Of a stretch of 5,485 nt of DNA, positions 1 to 5,485 are shown piece by piece. The stretch spans positions 396-5,880 of the forward strand of contig DJVL01000013.1 in the NCBI GenBank assembly GCA_002440845.1. The letters are read 5' to 3'. The stretch's first letter is position 1. The number at the start of each line of letters is the position of its first letter. The notes under the pieces were generated by a model. The model was not told the DNA's origin. It worked only from the letters and a program-made list of their open reading frames with translations, and searched no databases. The stretch is from Patescibacteria group bacterium UBA6257 (GTDB lineage Bacteria; Patescibacteriota; Minisyncoccia; UBA6257). A program made the translations under genes and the position numbers.

Positions 1-58
1 AGAAAATTGAAAAGAAAAAATAGGAACAATTAAGCGTTTTAAAGTTTGAATTGAGCTT

Positions 59-604
59 ATGCCCAAACAACAAATAAATTTAGGAAGGAATTGGTATGTC
101 ATTCATACCTATTCCGGATACGAAGATGCGGTAGCTCGTAGCCTGAAACAAAGGGTAGAAGCTTTGGGAATGCAGGATAAAATTTTTAATGTTTTGGTTC
201 CCAAAGAAAAAAAGATAAAAATTAAAAGCGGCAAAAGAACGATAGTAGAAGAAAAGATCTATCCGGGCTATATTTTTGTTGATATGATTGTAACCGACGA
301 TTCTTGGTATGTAGTTAGAAATACCCCCATGGTAACAGGATTTATCGGTGCCGGCACCACTCCCAGACCGGTTCAGGAGACTGAGATGAGGGATATTTTA
401 AAAAAGACGGGAGAAGAAGAGCCAAAATATAAGATTGATTTTTCTCTTGGAGATTTAGTTAAAATTATGGACGGGCCTTTTAAGGGCAAAGAGGGTAAAG
501 TAGGGGAAATTGATCAGGCAAGAGGCCGGGTAAAGATTTTGGTTTCTTTGTTTGGTCGGGATACGCCGATAGATTTGGATTTTTTGCAGGTGAAAAAATC
601 TTAA
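59..604 (+). CDS. nusG: Transcription termination/antitermination factor NusG
   Basis: NusG binds the clamp of RNA polymerase in the cytoplasm, modulates pausing and Rho-dependent termination, and can couple polymerase to the ribosome. The 181-residue length is normal for a NusG without inserted domains. The NGN domain spans about residues 10-115, with WYVIHTYSGYE (12-22), YPGYIFV (68-74) and VRNTPMVTGFIG (86-97). The C-terminal KOW domain spans about 128-178, with GDLVKIMDGPFKGKEGKV (131-148) and FGRDTPIDLDFLQV (165-178). The ATG start gives the expected few residues before WYV. Only a weak GAG (53-55) lies upstream, so initiation is not clearly Shine-Dalgarno driven. rplK follows 65 bases downstream on the same strand, the usual nusG-rplK order. 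secE would be expected just upstream, outside the window. Identification is firm. Confidence 0.97.
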   Translation: MPKQQINLGRNWYVIHTYSGYEDAVARSLKQRVEALGMQDKIFNVLVPKEKKIKIKSGKRTIVEEKIYPGYIFVDMIVTDDSWYVVRNTPMVTGFIGAGTTPRPVQETEMRDILKKTGEEEPKYKIDFSLGDLVKIMDGPFKGKEGKVGEIDQARGRVKILVSLFGRDTPIDLDFLQVKKS

Positions 605-669
605 ATTAAGCAGATAAATTAAATTGTAAAAATCAATTAAAAATATTTTTGAAATAATTTTGAAAATCA

Positions 670-1095
670 ATGGCAAAATTAATAAAAACAATTATCAAAC
701 TTCAAATTCCTGCTGGTCAAGCTAACCCGGCTCCGCCAGTAGGGCCGGCTTTGGGTCAGCATGGTTTGAATATTCAGGAATTTTGTTCAAAGTTCAATGA
801 AGCAACAAAGGAAACGCCGGGGGATATCATTCCGGTAGAAATTACTGTTTATCAGGACAGGAGTTTTGATTTGAATTTTAAACAACCCCCGGTTTTCGAT
901 TTATTAAGAAAAGCCGCTGGCATAGAAAAAGGTTCGGACAACCCATTAAAAAATAAGGTTGGGAAAATTACCAAAAATCAAGCAGAAGAAATCGCCAAAA
1001 GGAAAATGCCTGATTTGAATGCCAATAGTTTAGAAGCGGCAATTAAAATGGTTGAGGGAACCGCAAGAAGTATGGGGATAGAGATAGAAGAATAA
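670..1095 (+). CDS. rplK: Large-subunit ribosomal protein L11
   Basis: L11 binds the GTPase-associated region of 23S rRNA and helps form the factor-binding stalk base, the site where thiostrepton acts. The 141-residue length is the family norm. The N-terminal domain carries the proline-rich helix [19 protein letters not shown] (14-32). The C-terminal rRNA-binding domain contains [18 protein letters not shown] (71-88) and the L11 signature [19 protein letters not shown] (112-130), followed by [11 protein letters not shown]. The ATG is fixed by the conserved [16 protein letters not shown] beginning. No Shine-Dalgarno site is visible; the leader is AT-rich and reads TGAAAATCA directly before ATG. 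The gene is presumably co-transcribed with nusG. Unlike the classical cluster, rplA does not follow: a terminator comes about 145 bases downstream. Confidence 0.98.
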   Translation: MAKLIKTIIKLQIPAGQANPAPPVGPALGQHGLNIQEFCSKFNEATKETPGDIIPVEITVYQDRSFDLNFKQPPVFDLLRKAAGIEKGSDNPLKNKVGKITKNQAEEIAKRKMPDLNANSLEAAIKMVEGTARSMGIEIEE

Positions 1096-1219
1096 TTTAG
1101 AAACAGCCAGATTTTATCCTCATTTATTTGAGCTCGTTCCTTGTTATGTTAATGGCAGACTTTTAAATCAAGAAGAAATTGGGCGAATAGTCCGGAAAAA
1201 GATAGATAGGTTCTTTAAA
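1088..1219 (+). pseudogene. Start-less 44-codon reading frame, possible gene remnant
   Basis: Directly after rplK, in the frame +1 to it, an open frame of 44 codons runs from just after a TAG (1085-1087) to a TAA at 1220-1222. It reads like real protein, for example ARFYPHLFELVPCYVNGRLL (residues 7-26), then NQEEIGRIVRKKIDRFF (27-43). It contains no ATG, GTG or TTG, so it cannot be an ordinary complete gene. It ends about 17 bases before the terminator hairpin, where the end of a last operon gene would lie. I do not recognise the family, and it does not resemble the C-terminus of ribosomal protein L1. It could be the tail of a deleted gene, an ORF using a rare start codon, or chance. No slippery site is visible at the rplK end to suggest a frameshifted L11 extension. 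Confidence 0.25.
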
Positions 1220-1238
1220 TAAGGCCTTTTATTAAAAG

Positions 1239-1265
1239 AAAACCCCGAAAAAAATCGGGGTTTTT
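1239..1265. terminator. Bidirectional intrinsic terminator between rplK and thyX
   Basis: A perfect 10-bp inverted repeat pairs AAAACCCCGA (1239-1248) with TCGGGGTTTT (1255-1264), with an A6 loop. It is followed on the plus strand by a T run ending at 1265. On the minus strand the stem is followed by TTTTCTTTT. It can therefore end the nusG-rplK transcript and also the convergent thyX transcript, whose stop lies 23 bases away. Confidence 0.92.
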
Positions 1266-1287
1266 GAAGCAAACTTTAAAATAGATT

Positions 1288-1959
1288 TTAAGGAGCGGCT
1301 TTGATTTTTTGAGCGACAAAGGGGTAGGGTGATTGATGATTATTTTCAATAGCAAAATCACTAAAAATTATCGGCAGTTTTTCTTTAAAACATTTAAGGA
1401 TAGGAATGAAAGTTTCTCTGGTTTGAGGATGAGCGAAAGAGGAGCACCTTAAAGAAAAAATATGGCGCCACTCTCTTAAGTTGCAGGTCATCGCGATTTC
1501 GGTTTTTAAAGAATTGGGTAAAATTGTTCTGGCTTCTTCGGATTTTCTACCCAAACTAATAAGTTTTTGATACTCCCAAGCAGCTGTTTCGCAAACTTTT
1601 TTCCAAATATCGTATTCCGGCGAACCTTTTTTGAAAAAGACTGGTTTAATAAAAATAATTTCGTCGGCGTAATTGCAATAACGGGTTGATTCTTGAGTAT
1701 AGGAAGCCAAACGGTGTCTGACCATTTCATGGGAAACGCCTCTGTCGCAAATTATTGTTACAGTAATACTGAAATGTTCTAAGACGCTTTCGTGTCCCAA
1801 ATTAATAATTTTTTTTACAAATTCTTTAGCGCTGTCTTCTTTAATTTTCGCTTCGCTCTTGTGGGATATTCTTCCTATTTTTTCCAGCATTTTTAATACC
1901 GTTTCTTCGTCAAAAATTGTCTCTAAACGGAAGCTTGGCTTAATAATTTTAATTTCCAT
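1288..1959 (-). CDS. thyX: Flavin-dependent thymidylate synthase ThyX
   Basis: ThyX makes dTMP from dUMP using methylene-tetrahydrofolate as carbon donor, with FAD and NADPH for the reduction; it is unrelated to ThyA. The 223-residue length fits the family. Visible motifs are GHESVLEH (55-62), the ThyX signature RHRX7S as RHRLASYTQESTRY (81-94), which places FAD and dUMP, RTILPNSLKTE (144-154), and NLREWRHIFSLRC (160-172) followed by AHPQTRETF. The ATG at 1957-1959 is supported by an AGGGGG Shine-Dalgarno seven bases upstream, the best ribosome site in the window. The gene stands alone, convergent with rplK and divergent from gatB. No truncation or missing signature residue is seen. Confidence 0.97.
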   Translation of the reverse strand: MEIKIIKPSFRLETIFDEETVLKMLEKIGRISHKSEAKIKEDSAKEFVKKIINLGHESVLEHFSITVTIICDRGVSHEMVRHRLASYTQESTRYCNYADEIIFIKPVFFKKGSPEYDIWKKVCETAAWEYQKLISLGRKSEEARTILPNSLKTEIAMTCNLREWRHIFSLRCSSFAHPQTRETFIPILKCFKEKLPIIFSDFAIENNHQSPYPFVAQKIKAAP

Positions 1960-1966
1960 TTTTAAG

Positions 1967-1973
1967 CCCCCTT
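1967..1973 (-). promoter_or_regulatory. thyX ribosome binding site
   Basis: On the minus strand AAGGGGG lies seven bases before the thyX ATG. It is a near-consensus purine-rich Shine-Dalgarno site at good spacing. It stands out because nusG, rplK, gatB and the signal peptidase-like gene have weak or no such site. Confidence 0.7.
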
Positions 1974-1997
1974 TTTTGAATTTTAAGGAACTTTTTT

Positions 1998-2026
1998 AAA
2001 CTACCAGCAATTTTTGTTTATGTCAA
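1998..2026 (-). promoter_or_regulatory. thyX promoter (sigma70-type, extended -10)
   Basis: Read on the minus strand: a perfect -35 TTGACA (2021-2026), a 17-base spacer, then TAGTTT (1998-2003) as a weak -10. The -10 is preceded by TGG, the extended -10 element, which could compensate for the poor hexamer. The predicted transcript start near 1991 gives a leader of about 30 bases that includes the Shine-Dalgarno site. This is a prediction from sequence and spacing only. Confidence 0.5.
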
Positions 2027-2027
2027 T

Positions 2028-2056
2028 TTGGCAGAAAATCAAAAAAAGCATAAAAT
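2028..2056 (+). promoter_or_regulatory. gatB promoter (sigma70-type)
   Basis: The -35 TTGGCA (2028-2033, five of six consensus bases), a 17-base spacer and the -10 TAAAAT (2051-2056, five of six) form a good housekeeping promoter. Transcription would start near 2063, about 34 bases before the gatB ATG at 2097. The -35 box begins one base after the -35 box of the opposing thyX promoter. The same TTG could be misread as an upstream gatB start codon. Confidence 0.55.
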
Positions 2057-2096
2057 AGAAGAAAAAATAATAATAAAGAAGATTCAAAATTGTATT

Positions 2097-3590
2097 ATGG
2101 AATTTGAACCGGTAATTGGTTTAGAAGTTCATGTGGAATTAAAAACTCAAACAAAAATGTTTTGCCGCTGTTTGAATAATTCTTTAGAGACGATTCCCAA
2201 TAAAAATATTTGCGAAGTTTGTCTTGGCTACCCCGGCGTTTTGCCGACAATAAATAAAAAGGCGATAGAAGGAGTTTTAATGGTGGGATTGGCTTTAAAC
2301 GGAAAGATTCCAGAATATTCTAAATTTGACAGGAAAAATTATTTTTATCCCGATTTGCCAAAAGGTTATCAGATATCGCAATACGATATGCCTTTTATAA
2401 AAGGCGGAGCCCTGCCTTTATTTTTAAGCTCAGATCAGGAAGAAAAAAAAGTGACAATAATGAGAATCCATTTGGAAGAAGATACAGGGAAACTGATTCA
2501 CGGTTTAGTTCAGGAGAAAGCTGTTTCTTTAATTGATTTTAATCGGGCAGGAGTGCCTTTGATGGAGCTTGTTACTGAGCCGGTAATTAGTTCTGGCAAG
2601 GAAGCTCGTTTATTTTCTCAAGGGTTGCAGGTGCTTTTAAGGGCTTTAGAAGTTTCTGAAGCCGATATGGAGAAAGGTCAGATGAGGTGTGAAGTGAATA
2701 TCAGTTTAAGGCCGAGAGGCGAGAAGAATTTTGGCACTAAAGTTGAGATAAAAAATTTAAATTCTTTTCGGGCAGTGGAAAAATCAATTGACTTTGAAAT
2801 TAAAAGGCAGACCGGAATTTTATCAAAAGGAGAAAAGGTTGTTCAGGAAACTCGCGGCTGGGATGACGCTAAAGAAATAACTTTTTCTCAGAGAATCAAA
2901 GAAGAAGCCGAAGATTATCGTTATTTTCCCGAACCAGACCTGCCGCCAATTCATCTTTATTCCGAAGAAGAAGGCGGCGGCCTTTTTGATTTAGAAGAGT
3001 TAAAAAAGCGTTTGCCAGAATTGCCGTGGGAAAAGAAAAAGAGATTAATAAAAGAATATAAAATTCCCAGCGAAGGCGCCAATTTGTTGGTTCAGGAAGA
3101 AAAAATTTTAAAGTTTTTTGAAGAAACGATAAGTTGTTTTGAAGCTTTTGACTTAAACGCAAAAGAAAAAGCTGTAAGCTTAACTTATAATTATTTAATT
3201 TCCGATATTTTAGGCATAAAAGAAAAAGAAGGTTTTTTATGGGAGAATTTGAAGATTACTCCTTTATATTTTTCACGTTTAATCAATTATTTGGTTCAGG
3301 ATAAAATTTCTTCGCGAGCGGCAAAAGATATTCTGTTAGAAATTGTAAAAAACGGCGGAGACCCGGAAAGAATAATTAAAGAAAGAAATCTAGAAAAGGT
3401 TAGCGACCAGAGCGTTTTACTGCCTATGATTGAAGAAGTGGTTAAAAACAATCCTAAAGCGTTAGGGGATTATAAAAAAGGCAAAGCTGGCGCTATACAA
3501 TTTTTGGTTGGTCAGGTAATGGGAAAAACCCGGGGAGCGGCTGACCCAAAAGTTTTGGAAGAAATAATCAAGAATAAGCTAAAGGATTAA
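2097..3590 (+). CDS. gatB: Asp-tRNA(Asn)/Glu-tRNA(Gln) amidotransferase subunit B
   Basis: GatB is the tRNA-binding, phosphorylating subunit of GatCAB, which converts Glu-tRNA(Gln) and/or Asp-tRNA(Asn) to the amidated forms with ammonia supplied by GatA. At 497 residues it is full length. Motifs: FEPVIGLEVHVEL (3-15); a cysteine set C23, C25, C39, C42 around NICEVCLGYPGVLP, probably a structural metal site; FDRKNYFYPDLPKGYQISQ (77-95); LEEDTGK (126-132); DFNRAGVPLMELVTEP (147-162); GQMRCEVNISLRP (194-206); KVEIKNLNSFRA (215-226); QETRGWD (250-256); DYRYFPEPDLPP (273-284). The C-terminal GatB/YqeY-like tRNA-binding tail (about 350-497) includes GAIQFLVGQVMGKTRGAADP. The frame is open back to TTG 2028, but the family begins at MEFEPVIGLEVH and the extra 23 residues would lie over the promoter, so ATG 2097 is chosen. 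No strong Shine-Dalgarno is seen. gatA and gatC are not adjacent. Confidence 0.97.
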   Translation: MEFEPVIGLEVHVELKTQTKMFCRCLNNSLETIPNKNICEVCLGYPGVLPTINKKAIEGVLMVGLALNGKIPEYSKFDRKNYFYPDLPKGYQISQYDMPFIKGGALPLFLSSDQEEKKVTIMRIHLEEDTGKLIHGLVQEKAVSLIDFNRAGVPLMELVTEPVISSGKEARLFSQGLQVLLRALEVSEADMEKGQMRCEVNISLRPRGEKNFGTKVEIKNLNSFRAVEKSIDFEIKRQTGILSKGEKVVQETRGWDDAKEITFSQRIKEEAEDYRYFPEPDLPPIHLYSEEEGGGLFDLEELKKRLPELPWEKKKRLIKEYKIPSEGANLLVQEEKILKFFEETISCFEAFDLNAKEKAVSLTYNYLISDILGIKEKEGFLWENLKITPLYFSRLINYLVQDKISSRAAKDILLEIVKNGGDPERIIKERNLEKVSDQSVLLPMIEEVVKNNPKALGDYKKGKAGAIQFLVGQVMGKTRGAADPKVLEEIIKNKLKD

Positions 3591-3627
3591 AATCAAGCTT
3601 AAAATAATTTAAATCAGCTGAAAATCA

Positions 3628-4302
3628 ATGCAAAAAAGAAATTCTTTGTTAATAATAAACGCCTTGCTTTTAATTTTGATAATAATGTTAGCCAATGGCA
3701 GCCGGTTTTTTAAGGAAGAAGAAAAAAAAGAAAGCGGAGTGATTAATACCGACCCTCTGTGTTATAATAAAAAGAATTGTTTTTTTACCCAAGAAGAAGA
3801 GCAGGCAGGAAAAATTAATAATAATCAGCAGGAAGAAGGCAAGGAATGTTTAATCCGCGAAGAAACAAGAATTGTCAGAGGCGTTTCAATGGAGCCATTG
3901 ATAAAAAACGGCGAAGCAGTAAAATTGTTGATTAATTATTATAAATGCAATCCTGTTCAGAGGGGAGATATTATTATCCATCAGTTTAGCAAAGACGAAA
4001 GCCCTATCATTAAAGCTGTTAAAGGTATTTCCGGAGACAAACTTTATTTGGAAGAATTTGAAAAAGGCAAATGGCGTATTTTTATTAACGGCCAAGTGGC
4101 AGTAAATTCAACAGGCGAACCTTATGAAATAGGCGAAGTTGGCAAAAAGATGCTTGATTTATATATCAGGGATTATAAAGGAATTATTCCCAAAGACGCT
4201 TATTTAATTTTAGGTGATAAAATCAATGGGTCTTTTGACAGCACCGCCATTGGGTTAGTCAGCAGAAATGATTTTTTAGGAAAAGTTGTTGATAGTTTTT
4301 AG
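3628..4302 (+). CDS. Signal peptidase I-like protein (S26 family), membrane-anchored
   Basis: Type I signal peptidases cleave signal peptides from exported proteins on the outer face of the cytoplasmic membrane, using a Ser/Lys dyad. This 224-residue protein has one N-terminal membrane segment (about 7-22). The catalytic box is RGVSMEPLIKNGE (84-96) with nucleophile S87. RGDIII (112-117) and IIKAVKGISGD (127-137) supply the likely general-base K129. The last box is ILGDKINGSFDSTAIGLV (194-211) with D204 and S205. Unlike typical LepB, about 60 mostly hydrophilic residues separate the membrane segment from the serine, and four cysteines (45, 51, 74, 107) lie outside the membrane. K129 is followed by AV rather than the common RV. 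The gene begins 37 bases after gatB with no promoter I can identify between them, so read-through from gatB is likely. No Shine-Dalgarno is visible, but TGAAAATCA precedes ATG as at rplK. The S26 fold is clear; whether it is the main signal peptidase is not. Confidence 0.87.
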   Translation: MQKRNSLLIINALLLILIIMLANGSRFFKEEEKKESGVINTDPLCYNKKNCFFTQEEEQAGKINNNQQEEGKECLIREETRIVRGVSMEPLIKNGEAVKLLINYYKCNPVQRGDIIIHQFSKDESPIIKAVKGISGDKLYLEEFEKGKWRIFINGQVAVNSTGEPYEIGEVGKKMLDLYIRDYKGIIPKDAYLILGDKINGSFDSTAIGLVSRNDFLGKVVDSF

Positions 4303-4316
4303 ATTTTTAGTATAAT
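4289..4316 (+). promoter_or_regulatory. Promoter for the 4359-4832 membrane protein gene
   Basis: A perfect -10 TATAAT (4311-4316) is preceded at 16 bases by TTGATA (4289-4294), five of six -35 bases. The -35 box lies inside the last codons of the signal peptidase-like gene. Predicted transcription start near 4323 gives a leader of about 36 bases. The downstream gene can therefore be expressed independently of gatB. Confidence 0.6.
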
Positions 4317-4358
4317 AGTAAAAAGACATTAAAAATTAAAAATTTTAAAAATAGGAAT

Positions 4359-4832
4359 ATGGAAGAAGGAAAAAATACAGTGGTTAATAAAATAAATTTC
4401 TTTTTAATAATTTTAACGATTTTTCTTCTTTTGCTTTTAATTTATACTTTAGTCGCGAAGAAGAATCTTTTTGAAAAACCTTATTATGTGGTTTATTTGG
4501 AAACCGGAGATTTATATTTTGGCAAGTTTTCCCGTTTTCCAAAATTCACCCTTTCTGACGTCTGGCTGCTTCAAATGGGGCAAGGGGAATACCAACAAGA
4601 CCTCAGTTTGGCAAAATTTGAAAAAGCCATTTACGAGCCGGAAGATAAAATGGAAATTAATAGAAGCAAAGTTGTTTTTATGGCTAAACTTAAAAATACC
4701 AGCCAATTGGTGCAATCAATAAAAAATGCCGAAAAAGAAATTATTAATTCTTCTCTTCTGCCGCCAACAACCACTTTGCCTCAGCCATTATCAACGCCGC
4801 CGACCACTACAACCATTCCAGCTAATCATTAA
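4359..4832 (+). CDS. Single-pass membrane protein of unknown function with Pro/Thr-rich tail
   Basis: The function is unknown. The 157-residue product has a short, polar N-terminus, one strong membrane segment (about 13-33), a compact, probably extracytoplasmic domain (about 42-122), and a low-complexity Pro/Thr tail (about 134-155). The domain contains YVVYLETGDLYFGKF (43-57), LSDVWLLQ (65-72) and YEPEDKMEINRSKVVFM (92-108). From memory this resembles small CPR membrane proteins with an xVxLxxGxxYFGK core, which have no known role; I cannot confirm this by search. The positive KK after the membrane segment leaves topology not fully certain. AGGA (4353-4356) lies only two bases before ATG, an unusually short spacing. 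The gene has its own promoter and ends at a strong terminator, so it is a single-gene unit. The tail resembles linkers that span a cell wall or carry O-glycans, but that is inference. Confidence 0.8.
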   Translation: MEEGKNTVVNKINFFLIILTIFLLLLLIYTLVAKKNLFEKPYYVVYLETGDLYFGKFSRFPKFTLSDVWLLQMGQGEYQQDLSLAKFEKAIYEPEDKMEINRSKVVFMAKLKNTSQLVQSIKNAEKEIINSSLLPPTTTLPQPLSTPPTTTTIPANH

Positions 4833-4842
4833 ACTCCAAAAG

Positions 4843-4867
4843 AAAAACCCGCCTAAGGCGGGTTTTT
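4843..4867. terminator. Bidirectional intrinsic terminator between the membrane protein gene and miaA
   Basis: A perfect 11-bp stem pairs AAAAACCCGCC (4843-4853) with GGCGGGTTTTT (4857-4867), with a TAA triloop. T-rich tails follow on both strands: TTTTTCAGTTTT on plus, TTTTTCTTTT on minus. It serves both convergent genes. Its last base (4867) is also the final base of the miaA stop codon on the minus strand, so the hairpin abuts that gene without a spacer. Confidence 0.94.
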
Positions 4868-5485
4868 CAGTTTTCCAGAAATATTTTTGTTCTTTTTATT
4901 GCTTCTTTGTTATTTCTTATCCAATAAACATTTTTTATTTTTTTAAACCAAGTCATCTGCCTCTTGGAAAATTTAACAATTTCTTGATAAAGCCCTTTTT
5001 CCATTTCAGGCAAAGTTATCCGATTTTCCAAATATTCGTTAATCCAGCGGTATTCCAAACCGAAATCAAATAATCTTTTTGAAGAGATTTTTTGCTTTTT
5101 AAGATTTTTTATTTCTTCAATCATTCCTTCTTTTAATCTTTTATTTAATCTTTTTTTGATTAATGCTTTTAAGGTCTCTTTGTCTTTTTTTACCCCTAAA
5201 ATTAAAATATCCCAGTCAGGAGGTTTTTTTAAAAGAGGAGGTATGGATTTTGCGGTTAAAGCAATTTCTAAAGCCCTTATGAGCCGCCGGCGGTTATTTC
5301 GGTCAATATTTTTTGCTCTTTCAGGGCTCAATTTTTTCAGCTGAAGATAAAGTTTTTTTGACGGCAAAGCTGCTAATTTTTTTCTGAGTTTTTTATCAGG
5401 AGGAACTTTTGGGAATTGCCAGCCTTCAATTACGCTTGAAATATATAAGCCGGTACCGCCGCAAAGAATTGGCAATTTGTTTCTT
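4867..5485 (-). CDS. miaA: tRNA dimethylallyltransferase MiaA, 5' end outside the window
   Basis: MiaA transfers the dimethylallyl group of DMAPP to N6 of A37 in tRNAs that read UNN codons, stabilising codon-anticodon pairing. The visible 205 residues are the C-terminal two thirds; a full MiaA is about 300, so the P-loop and substrate-entry region lie beyond the edge. Reading continues to the last base as R-N-K-L-P-I-L, so the TTG at 5473-5475 is an internal leucine codon of the conserved KLPILCGGTGLYIS stretch, not a start. Further motifs are RNNRRRLIRALEIALTAKS, the LFDFGLEYRW segment, which corresponds to the usual GYxE region, and the family's KRQMTWFK near the C-terminus. The insert between GGTGLY and RNNRRR is short and lysine-rich. 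The stop codon overlaps the shared terminator. No frameshift is seen. Confidence 0.96.
   Translation of the reverse strand, partial: RNKLPILCGGTGLYISSVIEGWQFPKVPPDKKLRKKLAALPSKKLYLQLKKLSPERAKNIDRNNRRRLIRALEIALTAKSIPPLLKKPPDWDILILGVKKDKETLKALIKKRLNKRLKEGMIEEIKNLKKQKISSKRLFDFGLEYRWINEYLENRITLPEMEKGLYQEIVKFSKRQMTWFKKIKNVYWIRNNKEAIKRTKIFLEN

Noticed and set aside
1..33. Possible C-terminus of an upstream gene (secE expected): two lysine-rich frames are open, one ending at TAG 21-23 and one at TAA 31-33.
   Set aside because: Fewer than eleven codons are visible and both frames are equally plausible in A-rich DNA, so neither the frame nor the gene can be supported.
605..669. Possible promoter or L1-type regulatory structure in the nusG-rplK gap (TTGTAA at 624-629).
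   Set aside because: No -10 at suitable spacing and no convincing hairpin; the AT-rich sequence gives many weak matches.
1224..1238. Small AT hairpin CTTTT/AAAAG next to the rplK terminator.
   Set aside because: A 5-bp AT-only stem is too weak to treat as a separate element; it simply forms part of the minus-strand T-rich tail of the main hairpin.
2020..2058. A 12-codon ORF (MSIWQKIKKSIK) in the thyX-gatB gap, resembling the start of a small protein or a leader peptide.
   Set aside because: It overlaps the -35 and -10 of the predicted gatB promoter, has no ribosome site, and would start upstream of the predicted transcript start.
2896..3162. Minus-strand open frame inside gatB, with a hydrophobic stretch.
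   Set aside because: It lies wholly within strongly conserved gatB coding sequence and has no ribosome site or recognisable motif.
4726..5073. Plus-strand open frame of 115 codons crossing the terminator and the miaA 3' end.
   Set aside because: It is antisense to miaA and crosses a perfect terminator; its Phe/Pro-rich translation is the expected shadow of a Lys/Glu-rich gene on the other strand.

Overview
The window is AT-rich bacterial chromosome packed with compact housekeeping genes. Several features suggest a Candidate Phyla Radiation (Patescibacteria) genome, most likely Parcubacteria-like. These are the short, lysine/isoleucine-rich proteins, genes scattered outside their classical operons, weak or absent Shine-Dalgarno sites, a small single-pass membrane protein of a type I associate with that group, and rplK without a following rplA. 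The lineage is an inference from protein style and gene order, with no phylogeny behind it.

Layout: (1) 59-1095, plus strand: nusG then rplK, the middle of the classical secE-nusG-rplK-rplA cluster. It ends at a strong bidirectional terminator (about 1239-1265), and a 44-codon reading frame with no start codon sits where rplA would be expected. (2) 1288-1959, minus strand: thyX, the flavin-dependent thymidylate synthase, convergent with rplK. (3) 1960-2096: a divergent intergenic region with two good sigma70-type promoters whose -35 boxes are one base apart, one for thyX and one for gatB. (4) 2097-3590, plus strand: gatB, followed 37 bases later by an atypical signal peptidase I-like gene (3628-4302). 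(5) 4359-4832, plus strand: a membrane-anchored protein of unknown function with a Pro/Thr-rich tail and its own promoter. (6) 4867-5485, minus strand: the 3' two thirds of miaA, cut by the window edge, convergent with the membrane protein gene and sharing a second perfect bidirectional terminator.

The genes cover transcription elongation and ribosome function (NusG, L11), dTMP synthesis (ThyX), tRNA-dependent amidation (GatB), tRNA A37 modification (MiaA) and the cell envelope (signal peptidase-like protein and membrane protein). I see no mobile element, CRISPR array, tRNA or rRNA, and no clear new multi-gene system. The points most worth following are the missing rplA with the remnant in its place, the back-to-back thyX/gatB promoters, and the two envelope genes.
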